Assembly (NCBI RefSeq): GCF_002797675.1
Contig: NZ_PGEX01000001.1
Location: 1,302,001 to 1,366,000 of the forward strand
Direction: 5' to 3'
DNA length: 64,000 nucleotides
Source: Hallerella succinigenes
Lineage (GTDB): Bacteria > Fibrobacterota > Fibrobacteria > Fibrobacterales > Fibrobacteraceae
In this document: in pieces, positions 49,617 through 57,693 of the stretch
Numbering within the stretch: the stretch's first letter is position 1
How the letters are laid out: each line of letters opens with the position of its first letter
Notes under the pieces: generated by a model
Database searches by the model: none
Seen by the model: the letters and a program-made list of their open reading frames with translations, nothing else
Told to the model about the DNA's origin: nothing
Translations under genes and position numbers: made by a program

Positions 49617-51155
49617 ATGGCTATTCAGAATACGAAGCGTGGCATTTTGATTAGCATGACGCCGTACGAAAAGAGAATTGCCGTAATGGAAGGTGGAGAC
49701 CTCGCTGAACTCGTTGTCGAGAGCGCAGAGTCGAACCGAGTCCTGGGTAATATCTACAAAGGCGTCGTGCAGAAAGTGCTTCCCGCGCTGAAAGCCGCGT
49801 TTATTGACATCGGGCTTGAAAAGGCCGGTTTCCTTCACCAGGAAGATGCAATAGACCGGAACATCCTCCTTTCCCGCGAATACGGCGATAAGGATGATGA
49901 AGAAACAGTCGGCGAAGAACTTTCGATTGATCAGATCTTGCACGAAGGTCAGGAAATCATGGTGCAGGTAGTGAAAGAACCGATCAGTACCAAGGGTGCT
50001 CGTTTGACGACACACTTGAGCTTTGCCGGTCGATTCCTCGTCTGCATGCCGAATACAAACTTTGTCGGCGTCTCGAAGCGTGAACGCGATCCGAAGAAAC
50101 GTCGCGAATTCAAGAAAGTCGTTCGCCGTCTCAAAGGACCGGATGTGGGCTACATCGTCCGCACGAACGGCCTTTCCGAAAGCGAACTTGAAATTTCGAA
50201 GCAGATGCGTGAACTGGAAGCAAAGTGGGATGCCACAAAGTACAATTTCCAGCATCAGCCTGCCGAAACTTGCATTTACAAAGAATCGGATTCCGTCAAT
50301 CAGACAATCCGCGAATACTTCAGCGATAACACCGACTACGTATATGTCGATAACCGCGAAGAATATTTCGCCATCCGTGAAGAACTGCAGAAGCTCTCTT
50401 CCGATAAGATCAACAAGGTGAAGCTCTGGAGCTCCAAGGAAAGCCTTTTCGAATACTTCAAGATTGAAGACGATTATGCGCGTTCCCTGCAGCGTTCCGT
50501 TCCGTTGCCTCATGGCGGCAACCTGGTAATCGATCAGACCGAAGCTCTCGTCGCCATCGACGTGAACACCGGTCCTAAGGTCCACGGTAAGGATCAGGAA
50601 AAGATCATTTTCGAAACGAACGTCGACGCTTGCTACGAAATCGCAAAGCAGCTCCGCTTGCGCGATATCGGCGGTCTTGTGGTAATCGACTTCATCGATA
50701 TGGAACTCCAAGAAAATCGCGACGCTCTGTACCAGGAATTCCGTAAGGCAATTCGCAAGGACAAGGCTCCGATTACGCCGACACCGCTCAGCCAGTTCGG
50801 CCTCATGGAAGTGACCCGCAAGCGCGTGCGCACAAACCTCATGACCGAAAAGACTCACGTCTGCCCGGTCTGCCGCGGCACCGGTCACGTGTTCCGATTG
50901 GAAACGACCCTTTCCGCCATCGACCGTTGGCTCTCTCGCGCCCGCACCAAGGGACGCATCAAGAAGGTCAAGATGGTCGTGAGCAGCGAAATGGTTGATC
51001 TCCTTTGCAAGGATATGGCCCGTATGTTCCACTACTTGGAATACAAGCACGAAATGTCGATCGAACTCGTGGAAGACGACAAGATGTTCCCGAACCAGTT
51101 CTACATGTTCAATGACAAGGACGAGGACATCACGGAAGAATACAACTTCGCCTAA
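49617..51155 (+). CDS. rng: Ribonuclease G/E family endoribonuclease
   Basis: A 512-aa protein. The S1 RNA-binding domain is near 39-110 (NIYKGVVQKVLPALKAAFID). The catalytic DNase I-like domain holds ALVAIDVNTG (Asp near 315) and VVIDFIDM (Asp near 356), and the Zn-link CPVCRGTG is near 415. It lacks the long RNase E C-terminal scaffold, so it is RNase G-like in size. AGGAG six bases upstream of the ATG. Confidence 0.92.
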   Translation: MAIQNTKRGILISMTPYEKRIAVMEGGDLAELVVESAESNRVLGNIYKGVVQKVLPALKAAFIDIGLEKAGFLHQEDAIDRNILLSREYGDKDDEETVGEELSIDQILHEGQEIMVQVVKEPISTKGARLTTHLSFAGRFLVCMPNTNFVGVSKRERDPKKRREFKKVVRRLKGPDVGYIVRTNGLSESELEISKQMRELEAKWDATKYNFQHQPAETCIYKESDSVNQTIREYFSDNTDYVYVDNREEYFAIREELQKLSSDKINKVKLWSSKESLFEYFKIEDDYARSLQRSVPLPHGGNLVIDQTEALVAIDVNTGPKVHGKDQEKIIFETNVDACYEIAKQLRLRDIGGLVVIDFIDMELQENRDALYQEFRKAIRKDKAPITPTPLSQFGLMEVTRKRVRTNLMTEKTHVCPVCRGTGHVFRLETTLSAIDRWLSRARTKGRIKKVKMVVSSEMVDLLCKDMARMFHYLEYKHEMSIELVEDDKMFPNQFYMFNDKDEDITEEYNFA

Positions 51156-51187
51156 TCGGCAAGTGAAAATTCCAAGCCATTCGAAAG

Positions 51188-51213
51188 CTCCGCAGAAAAC
51201 TGCGGAGTTTTTT
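51188..51213 (+). terminator. Intrinsic terminator after rng
   Basis: CTCCGCAG pairs with CTGCGGAG over AAAA and is followed by six T. Confidence 0.88.
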
Positions 51214-51260
51214 GTATCCCTCCTGTAGTCATTTTGGGAAAAAGGCTCGGGAGATTTTCA

Positions 51261-51300
51261 TCACAAAAAAGCTCCGCAGCAATTCTACCGCGGAGCTTTT
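51261..51300 (-). terminator. Intrinsic terminator downstream of the CIA30-like lipoprotein gene
   Basis: AAAAGCTCCG pairs with CGGAGCTTTT on the minus strand and six U follow; a weaker plus-strand function is possible. Confidence 0.7.
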
Positions 51301-51388
51301 GGTGTGTTGTGTTGGATGATGGAATACTCCTTTCCGTTTAAAGTATCATCCGTATTGATGAAAGTCTCTAGGCGAGGAAAAACTCCCG

Positions 51389-51406
51389 TGGACATATTGT
51401 CCAAAC
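51389..51406. promoter_or_regulatory. Operator-like palindrome, site 1 (TGGAC-N5-GTCCA)
   Basis: TGGACATATTGTCCAAAC matches site 2 at 53136-53153 at 16 of 18 bases, with identical arm length and spacing. Confidence 0.5.
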
Positions 51407-51506
51407 TACATCCTGAATTCAAACAACACAACCACAGCCCGCCCCACCACATTCTGGAGCGTTTTAACACCAGACGACAGCCAAAAAGCCAAGGTAAGAT
51501 GAGCGA

Positions 51507-52637
51507 TTATTCCCAATCGACACCATAAAATACGATTTCATCGATCCAGAATTCACCGTCCTTTCCACCAAAGATCGACAGATTCGTCACATGATCCTTG
51601 ATCGCATCCCAGCCGATATTTCCACCGATGCTATCCGCAGCGAGAAGCGAATCCGGTGTCACCACGATACGGCTCCATTCCGACGGAACATCGATATGGA
51701 TCCAGGACTTTCCGCTTGTATAAGCCGAAGTGCTGTCAGCCAAAACATCGAAAGCAAAGCTGATGTAATTGTCTACGCTGCCGCGGACCCAGAACGAAAC
51801 GGAATCGAGCGCGCTCAAATCCACTTCCTTTCCCAAATAATGGCCCATCAGTGCCCAGCCCCCCACGGAATCATTTTGAGAAGTAAAGTGGGCAGCCATC
51901 CCTTCACGGCCTTCGCCCGCCTCCACTCTTTCCAAGGACGCCGTCGCATATTCCGAATAAGAAACATACCAGGCAAACGAGCTGTCTTCAAAATCTTCCA
52001 ACAGGAATTCACGCACAAGCGTATCTGTTAAGACAAGCGATTCATTTTCTTCATCGGCCTTCACCGAATCCGAAGCGATGACCTGATTTTTGTATACAAG
52101 GAGAATTTCAAAATCGCCCTGCGGAATCTGCATCGAGAAATTCCCGGTCGCATTCACCGCCTGCACGTGGCGCGTTCCCCGCACAATCACATAAGCAGGT
52201 GACATGTCCGTTTCCACATGGCCCGAAAGCGTTCTCGGTGCGTCCACCTGCACCGAAATCGGAATGCTCGTGTCCGGAAGAACCGCCGGGATCATCACTT
52301 TCGTCGCCCCTAAAAGAATCGATTCATCTTCCCGATTCGTCTGGGCTTCCACAATATAATCGCCCGGTTTCAAATCTTTCAATGTCAAAACGCCGGCATC
52401 ATCCGTTTCATAGGACTCTCCTACATCGGAAAGTCCCGTTCCTAGGAAATTGACAAAGGCATCCTTTTCGCAGACCTGCACGTGGCTATAAGCCGCAGGA
52501 GTCCCGTCCGCGTGCAAAACAACAACCGTCGCTACGGAATTTTCCGTTTCAAAGGTCGAACCCGCCGTTTTTTCGGAGCAAGCCGCCAAGACACCACTCA
52601 AAGCAGCCGCTAATCCCATCATCCAACTCCACTTCAT
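51507..52637 (-). CDS. Lipoprotein with regulatory-like and CIA30/CBM11-like domains
   Basis: A 376-aa lipoprotein (lipobox LAAC near residue 20). A carboxypeptidase-regulatory-like beta-sandwich (GTGLSDVGESYETDDAGVLT, about 30-200) precedes a CIA30/CBM11-like sandwich (about 210-370: LDSVSFWVRGSVDNYISFAF and FGGKDGEFWIDEIVFYG). It probably binds carbohydrate at the cell surface. It lies 51 bases downstream of the TIGR02147-type regulator gene on the same strand, a pairing I associate with Fibrobacter polysaccharide genes. Confidence 0.75.
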   Translation of the reverse strand: MKWSWMMGLAAALSGVLAACSEKTAGSTFETENSVATVVVLHADGTPAAYSHVQVCEKDAFVNFLGTGLSDVGESYETDDAGVLTLKDLKPGDYIVEAQTNREDESILLGATKVMIPAVLPDTSIPISVQVDAPRTLSGHVETDMSPAYVIVRGTRHVQAVNATGNFSMQIPQGDFEILLVYKNQVIASDSVKADEENESLVLTDTLVREFLLEDFEDSSFAWYVSYSEYATASLERVEAGEGREGMAAHFTSQNDSVGGWALMGHYLGKEVDLSALDSVSFWVRGSVDNYISFAFDVLADSTSAYTSGKSWIHIDVPSEWSRIVVTPDSLLAADSIGGNIGWDAIKDHVTNLSIFGGKDGEFWIDEIVFYGVDWE

Positions 52638-52688
52638 TGATTCCTCACCCTTACCACTGGATAAAACGCCATCGAAAGTCGCACAACC

Positions 52689-53078
52689 CTATCCGGATAC
52701 TTTACTGAATCTACTCTTTTTTGGACGAGTCGGCGAAACATTGCGTTCATTTACAAGCACATTATCCAAAGCTTCGATTGCCAAATTCAACGTCTGCTTT
52801 CGAAAATTTCGCACTGCCAAAGCCTTTTCCGGGCCGCCCACGGTCAAATGCGCATCCATCAGGGAAAGCTTCCCCGAGGCGAGTTTTTCTTTTGCCTTTT
52901 GCAGGGCATGCACCGGCAGGCGATGCTTCTTTTGCAACACGCGGAATAAAAAGCTCGAATCCAGTCCGAGCTTTTCTCCCATCATTCTGTACGAATAGAG
53001 CGGCATCTCTTTTTTGCGCCGTTCATAGTAGGACTTTAACAGGTCGCGGTAATCCGCTGTGTCCAAAAACAAATTCAT
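52689..53078 (-). CDS. Shortened TIGR02147-type regulator
   Basis: A 129-aa protein. Residues 1-60 are the usual N-terminal part (SYRMMGEKLGLDSSFLFRVL helix-turn-helix-like), but the normal family length is about 270-280. The sequence jumps to the C-terminal region DAHLTVGGPEKALAVRNFRK and then ends with a short Lys-rich tail (TRPKKSRFSKVSG). An internal deletion plus loss of the end is the simplest reading. It may be a non-functional remnant or a trimmed DNA-binding form. Family members are thought to regulate neighbouring genes. Confidence 0.6.
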   Translation of the reverse strand: MNLFLDTADYRDLLKSYYERRKKEMPLYSYRMMGEKLGLDSSFLFRVLQKKHRLPVHALQKAKEKLASGKLSLMDAHLTVGGPEKALAVRNFRKQTLNLAIEALDNVLVNERNVSPTRPKKSRFSKVSG

Positions 53079-53135
53079 CCCATTTAAAATACACTGAGAT
53101 TATCGATTCGAGGATTGCAAAAAAGCCAAATTCCA

Positions 53136-53153
53136 TGGACTTTTTGTCCAAAC
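53136..53153. promoter_or_regulatory. Operator-like palindrome, site 2 (TGGAC-N5-GTCCA)
   Basis: TGGACTTTTTGTCCAAAC lies 57 bases upstream of the TIGR02147-type gene start and matches site 1. Confidence 0.5.
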
Positions 53154-53157
53154 CCAG

Positions 53158-53194
53158 CAAAAAAAAACCGCCCTGGGAATTCCCAAAGCGGTTT
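53158..53194 (-). terminator. Intrinsic terminator after the carboxyltransferase gene
   Basis: AAACCGC-CTGGG pairs with CCCA-GCGGTTT around AATT; the minus strand then has nine U. Confidence 0.8.
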
Positions 53195-53213
53195 GTAGAT
53201 ATCCTTAAAAGGG

Positions 53214-54818
53214 TTACTTGCTGAGGGTGCTGACCTGAACATCCCAGCTCTGACCGTTGACGGCCACGCGGTAGGTGTTCGTTCCAGCCACCTTCATGCC
53301 TGCGGTATTGACAGCTCCAACAGCCGGTTTTGCAGCGGCAGGAGCCGGAGCATTCGGATCCTTCTTCGGCACGCCAATGTGACGATTACCCTTGAGGAAG
53401 TCGATACCCTTGTTGCCGCCCTTCGTCTGGAGGCAGCCCGTGATAAAGATGTTTTCATCCGTCACCGGGAGATTGTTTTCTTCGAGGAGCTTCTTCGCCT
53501 GAGGAATACCCGGTTCAATGATTTCAGCAGCGCACTTGACGCCCGGATGAACCTTCGCAAACGGTTCCTTGCCCATCTGTTCGGCAGCGATCTTCACGAG
53601 TTCGGCATCCGGCTCGCACGGAGTCTTACCGAGGTAGCCGAGGATCATGTTGCCGTAGCCTTCCGTAATCTTGTGCCAGGTGTCAAGGCCCTTGCTCTTG
53701 TTTACCGTATTGACATAAGCCTGCTGGAAATAGTACTGGGAAACCGGCGTCACGGAAGAAGCAAAGCCACCACGGCGCACGCATTCGGACATGTTCGCAA
53801 TCACCTGCGGATACAGGTGGAACGTCTTCGTTTCGCGCATCATGAGGGTATTGGCCGTGAGAGCGCCACCCGGCATCGGGGAGAACACCACATCAGAAGA
53901 AATCTGACGGGATTCCGGCGGGAAGTTGTAATCCTTGAGGCATTCCACAGCCACGTTGTTCGCTTCCATGAGCTTAGGAATTGCATTTTCATCCACAATG
54001 CCGTCTTCGCCGAGAGCGAGAGCGTAATCCGTACCCTTGAGAGCATGGAACATGCTGAAGAGATCCGGCTGGGAAGTACCGCCAGAAAGCGGCTTACGAG
54101 CAAGGTCGATTCCATCAGCACCACCGTCGATTGCAGCGAGGTACTGGCGAAGGCCCGTACCGCAAGTTTCGTGAGAGTGAATGCGGAGTTCCACCTTGTC
54201 GCCAAGGAGCTTGCGAGCCCGCTTGAACGTTTCGTAAACCTTCATCGGGTTAGCGGTACCGGAAGCATCCTTGAAGCACACAGACACGAACGGAACGCCT
54301 GCGTCGAGAATGCTTCTCAAAGTCTTTTCGTAGAATTCCGGATCGTGTGCACCGGTGCAGCCGAGCGGAAGTTCCATCATGGTGACGACGACTTCGTGTT
54401 CGAGGCCTGCGTCCGTGATGCACTTACCCGAATAGATCAGGTTGTTCACGTCGTTCAAGGCGTCGAAATTACGAATACGGGTCATGCCGTGCTTCTTGAA
54501 CATGTCCGCGTGGAGCTTAATCATGTCGTACGGCTGCGGAGCGAGAGCCACCACGTTAATACCACGGGCGAGAGTCTGCAAACGAGCCTTCGGGCCAACC
54601 GTCTTGCGGAAGGTATCCATCATATCGAACGCATCTTCACCGCAGTTCTGATAGAGAGCCTGGAAACGTGCGCCACCACCCGCTTCGAAATGGGTGATGC
54701 CTGCCTGGGCAGCCGCTTCAACTGCCGGCATAAAGTCCTTTGTAAAGACTCGGGCGCCAAAGATGGACTGGAAGCCATCACGGAAAGACGTATCTTGGAA
54801 TAGGATTTTCTTTTTCAT
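53214..54818 (-). CDS. oadA: Oxaloacetate decarboxylase alpha / pyruvate carboxylase subunit B-type carboxyltransferase
   Basis: A 534-aa enzyme. It opens ILFQDTSFRDGFQS, the metal-binding start of the carboxyltransferase barrel. GMTRIRNFDALNDVNNL, the VCFKDASGTANP block (Lys near 185) and the HSHETCGTGL metal block follow, with a PYC-OADA-conserved segment near 300-450. After an Ala/Pro linker (about 490) only the first strands of a biotinyl domain remain (YRVAVNGQSWDVQV); the AMKM biotin motif is absent. Biotin would have to be on another subunit outside this window. It fits carbon flow between PEP/pyruvate and oxaloacetate towards succinate. Confidence 0.88.
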   Translation of the reverse strand: MKKKILFQDTSFRDGFQSIFGARVFTKDFMPAVEAAAQAGITHFEAGGGARFQALYQNCGEDAFDMMDTFRKTVGPKARLQTLARGINVVALAPQPYDMIKLHADMFKKHGMTRIRNFDALNDVNNLIYSGKCITDAGLEHEVVVTMMELPLGCTGAHDPEFYEKTLRSILDAGVPFVSVCFKDASGTANPMKVYETFKRARKLLGDKVELRIHSHETCGTGLRQYLAAIDGGADGIDLARKPLSGGTSQPDLFSMFHALKGTDYALALGEDGIVDENAIPKLMEANNVAVECLKDYNFPPESRQISSDVVFSPMPGGALTANTLMMRETKTFHLYPQVIANMSECVRRGGFASSVTPVSQYYFQQAYVNTVNKSKGLDTWHKITEGYGNMILGYLGKTPCEPDAELVKIAAEQMGKEPFAKVHPGVKCAAEIIEPGIPQAKKLLEENNLPVTDENIFITGCLQTKGGNKGIDFLKGNRHIGVPKKDPNAPAPAAAKPAVGAVNTAGMKVAGTNTYRVAVNGQSWDVQVSTLSK

Positions 54819-54851
54819 AAGTTATCCATTTGGGGGAATTTCACCCCCTGT

Positions 54852-54974
54852 CTAAGGTTCAAACGATCGATTTGTTACAATATAGAAAAGCAAAGAGCCC
54901 GCACCACATTTCTTGAAGGCTTTCTGGATAAAGCCCTTAGAAATATCTTGCTCGAGTTCTTCGCCGTGTGACAT
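54852..54974 (-). CDS. Possible 40-aa small protein
   Basis: A frame reading MSHGEELEQDISKGFIQKAF and on, ending at 54852. There is no ribosome site and no family, so it may be chance. It lies between the carboxyltransferase start and the small lipoprotein. Confidence 0.25.
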   Translation of the reverse strand: MSHGEELEQDISKGFIQKAFKKCGAGSLLFYIVTNRSFEP

Positions 54975-54976
54975 AA

Positions 54977-55168
54977 TTATTCTAACGACGTATCGTCTTC
55001 TGAATTATCTGGTTTTGTATTGTCAATGCAGTTGATGGAACCCGGATCAACCGTGCATTCATCCGTGATATCATTTTCTGCTTCCGTGCTGCTGGAACCG
55101 CAAGCGGTCAAAACGGAGGCGAACAAAGCCAAAAGTGCAAAAACAAATAAGCCAAATCTCTTTTTCAT
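54977..55168 (-). CDS. Small lipoprotein
   Basis: A 63-aa predicted lipoprotein: MKKRFGLFVFALLALFASVL, lipobox LTACG near residue 22, then a Ser/Asp-rich acidic tail with two more Cys (DECTVDPGSINCIDN). The function is unknown. Confidence 0.6.
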   Translation of the reverse strand: MKKRFGLFVFALLALFASVLTACGSSSTEAENDITDECTVDPGSINCIDNTKPDNSEDDTSLE

Positions 55169-55295
55169 AGCATTATTATAGATTTTTTTTCGACAAAAAG
55201 GTAAAAAAAAGCCCCTTATATTCGCCGAAGGCTCCAAATTCACACGCCAAAATTGTCACCCAAAATTCAAAACATGACATTTTCGCTACAAAAGC

Positions 55296-55320
55296 AAAAA
55301 ACCCATCCAAGGGACGGGTT
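55296..55320 (-). terminator. Intrinsic terminator after the HU gene
   Basis: AACCCGTCC pairs with GGATGGGTT (one G-U pair) and runs into a U tract on the minus strand. Confidence 0.65.
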
Positions 55321-55355
55321 CTTTACAAACTTTACAGTATCAGCCGTAAACGAAA

Positions 55356-55652
55356 TTACTTCTTAGCGGCCTTAGACTTCTTAGCGGTAGCCTTGAGTTC
55401 TGCACCGACCTTGAAGGAAACGACCTTCGTAGCCTTGATCTTGATCTTTTCGCCGGTGAGCGGATTGCGGCCCTGACGAGCAGCGCGTTCCTTCACGCTG
55501 AAGGTGCCGAAGCCGATCAACTGGACCGGGCCACCCTTCTTGATGCCTTCCGAGATACCGTCGAGAACGGCATTCACTGCAGCAGTAGCAGCCACTTTCG
55601 TTTCGATGCCAGCAGCCTTCTGGACGTATTCAACGAGTTCTTGCTTATTCAT
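55356..55652 (-). CDS. hup: HU-family DNA-binding protein
   Basis: A 98-aa protein. MNKQELVEYVQKAAGIETK starts the helical dimer domain, followed by IGFGTFSVKERAARQGRNPLTG, the DNA-binding arm with its Pro, and a Lys/Ala-rich tail (KATAKKSKAAKK). The tail is longer than in E. coli HU, as in some other phyla. The ATG at 55652 has AAGGAG ten bases upstream; an upstream extension to 55736 is not supported. Confidence 0.93.
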   Translation of the reverse strand: MNKQELVEYVQKAAGIETKVAATAAVNAVLDGISEGIKKGGPVQLIGFGTFSVKERAARQGRNPLTGEKIKIKATKVVSFKVGAELKATAKKSKAAKK

Positions 55653-55695
55653 GGATTTATTTCTCCTTAAGTGTATTTTTGAATTCGATACATTT

Positions 55696-55723
55696 ATTAT
55701 ACTTTTTTTTCTGTGCAAAACAA
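55696..55723 (-). promoter_or_regulatory. Candidate promoter for the HU gene
   Basis: TATAAT at 55696-55701 (minus strand) with TTGTTT at 55718-55723, 16-base spacer, beside an A tract that may act as an UP-like element. Confidence 0.55.
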
Positions 55724-55760
55724 GAGTTTTTGACAAAATATTTTTCCGTGAGCCCTTATT

Positions 55761-56978
55761 TTATGGGACTTCTCTCCCTTTGGGAACAACCTCTTCCCGG
55801 CGGCGACGGGGGAACAGACGGTGTTCCACATACTGCTGAAAAATCGCTATCACGATGCAGGTGAACGGAATCGCGCACACAAGGCCGATAAAACCTAAGA
55901 GTTTGCCCCACACGGAGATAGAAAGCAGTATCAACACCGGCGGAAGGTTCATTTCCGTGCCTACGATCCTCGGGATAATGAGCATATCTTCGACAATCTG
56001 GATAATCAAATAGATTGCAGTAATCACCAAGAGCACTTGCCAATACGGCATTCCCGTGTCGAGAGAATAAATGATTCCGAGAAAGGCTGCGATAGGCATA
56101 CTCGCCGCCTGCAGGTACGGAACCATGTTCAAAATACCGATAAACATCCCAAACGCAATCCCCATCGGAAAGCCGATAACAGCAAAAGAGACCGCATACA
56201 GACCGCCCACGATGAAGGCGACAAGGCTCTGGCTGCGGAAATAGGCCTTCATCAAAAGGTTCGTCTTGCGCAAAATATCCGGACGATCATCCGATTCAAG
56301 CGGAATCAGAATACGCACCTTACGGGTGATTTTCGGCATATCAAGCATTAAGAAGGTCGTGTACATTGCAATAAAAACAATGCTCACCAAGGTCAACACC
56401 ACCGTCGCCGTCCCCGAAAGCACGCCCAATGCACCCGGCAAAAGTTTGGCGATCATCGACTGCAAAGTTTCCCAGAAGTCAATGCTCTGCAAAGTATTGA
56501 CAAGCTCCGTGCCCACCGTCATGTTTTGCAGTTCCGCACGCCAATCCGAAGGGACAATCGAAAGAACCGGTTGCAACCAGGCGCTGTCCGACATAAACTT
56601 TTTTACAAGCGTCACGAAACGGCTGCATTCCGCCGTCACCTGCGGAATAAAAATCAGGCAGAAAACGGTAATCGCAAGGCACATCAAGAGCAAGGTCGCA
56701 AGAGTCGCCACGATTCTCGCCACCCTTTTAGGCACCGCAGAAAAACGCGGTTTGCGAAGACACAGGCGTACCCAGAATTCGATCTTGTCCACAACCGGGT
56801 TCACCACATAGGCGATTAAAAACGCGCCGACAAACGGAGCGAGAACGCCTCTTAAATAATAGACAAGAGCAATCGCACACAGGGCGATGATCAAGATCGT
56901 GATGTACTTCAGCTTAAGCCGAGTGCTTGCCGAGACGGTCGTCGCGATTGTTTTTTCGATTTGAGGATCCTTTTCCAT
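55761..56978 (-). CDS. AI-2E family transporter (DUF20/PF01594)
   Basis: A 405-aa inner-membrane protein with about eight helices and the TMD arrangement ITILIIALCAIALVYYLRG, then FVGAFLIAYVVNPVVDKIE. The signature GVLAPF-type start and the PxxxxPQIVE-like PRIVGTEMNLPPVLILLSI segment near 340 fit the family. Members export or exchange small signals or ions. The substrate is unknown. Its start overlaps the end of the preceding sandwich-domain gene by 65 bases. Confidence 0.85.
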   Translation of the reverse strand: MEKDPQIEKTIATTVSASTRLKLKYITILIIALCAIALVYYLRGVLAPFVGAFLIAYVVNPVVDKIEFWVRLCLRKPRFSAVPKRVARIVATLATLLLMCLAITVFCLIFIPQVTAECSRFVTLVKKFMSDSAWLQPVLSIVPSDWRAELQNMTVGTELVNTLQSIDFWETLQSMIAKLLPGALGVLSGTATVVLTLVSIVFIAMYTTFLMLDMPKITRKVRILIPLESDDRPDILRKTNLLMKAYFRSQSLVAFIVGGLYAVSFAVIGFPMGIAFGMFIGILNMVPYLQAASMPIAAFLGIIYSLDTGMPYWQVLLVITAIYLIIQIVEDMLIIPRIVGTEMNLPPVLILLSISVWGKLLGFIGLVCAIPFTCIVIAIFQQYVEHRLFPRRRREEVVPKGREVP

Positions 56979-57693
56979 AAACTTTTATCGTCCCCCAGAT
57001 ATAAATTCCTGTTACAACAATCAATATACATAGGCTCAATCGGAGAATTTGGTCATTCGTCCCCAAAAACTCCAATTTTTCAATTTCGATTTCAGTCGGA
57101 AGCCCCAAAAGAGAGCCCCTTCCCGTTTCCACGGCGACTTGAACCACGTGATCCAAGTGCAAAAGCGAGTCCGGTTCCACCCCGCGGATATCAAACCAAA
57201 TCTTGTTCGTTCGCGCCTTGGAAAGCCCTTCGCGGTGTTCCGTGTAATGGCGCGTCGCCGGAATGTCGAGGCGCACCGGGCGCAGACTCAAAGCGTCTCC
57301 CACCTTGGATGCAACCGGATCCGCCGTGTACAGTACAAGCGCAATGTCGGCGTTTGAGCGGAACGTAATCGCGACCGAGTCCATGTGGGAAAAATCCCGG
57401 CCTTCTAACGAAAGCGCTTCGAAGCCTTGGGCAAGCGGAAATTCGATGCCCGCATGCGGGTGATACAGGCCCGAATTCAAAGTCGCCCGCATCGCGATCG
57501 CACTGTCGCTTTCAAAAAATTCGGCAGTCGAGAATCCCCCTTCGCGGATGTCGGTATAGATTCGCGGATTTCCCAAGGCTTTGTTCTGAGGCCAAAGGAC
57601 GAGCGATTCCGTGTGAAAGCGGAAAAAGAACAAAGCGATAGCGAAAAGGCAAAGGAGGTACGCAAGCGTGAAGCGCAAAGAAAGGCTTTTCAT
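56914..57693 (-). CDS. Membrane-anchored sandwich-domain protein 1
   Basis: A 259-aa protein with helices near 8-25 and 225-245. Between them lies a beta-sandwich of the CIA30/CBM11 look (GFEALSLEGRDFSHMDSVAI, TFRSNADIALVLYTAD). The ATG at 57693 overlaps the stop of the upstream paralogue by 4 bases (ATGA). The 3' end runs into the AI-2E gene for 65 bases. It may sense sugars at the periplasmic face. Confidence 0.6.
   Translation of the reverse strand: MKSLSLRFTLAYLLCLFAIALFFFRFHTESLVLWPQNKALGNPRIYTDIREGGFSTAEFFESDSAIAMRATLNSGLYHPHAGIEFPLAQGFEALSLEGRDFSHMDSVAITFRSNADIALVLYTADPVASKVGDALSLRPVRLDIPATRHYTEHREGLSKARTNKIWFDIRGVEPDSLLHLDHVVQVAVETGRGSLLGLPTEIEIEKLEFLGTNDQILRLSLCILIVVTGIYIWGTIKVYGKGSSNRKNNRDDRLGKHSA

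Larger units (their letters stand above)
51156..51506. other. Gene-poor spacer between rng and the lipoprotein gene
   Basis: 351 bases hold two terminators and the operator-like palindrome listed separately. A 61-codon minus-strand frame (51285-51470) and a 74-codon plus-strand frame (51304-51528) are present but have no ribosome site or family, so I do not call them genes. Confidence 0.5.

Noticed and set aside
51285-51528. Two short frames (61 and 74 codons) in the rng-lipoprotein gap
   Set aside because: No ribosome site or family, and they overlap a terminator and the palindrome.
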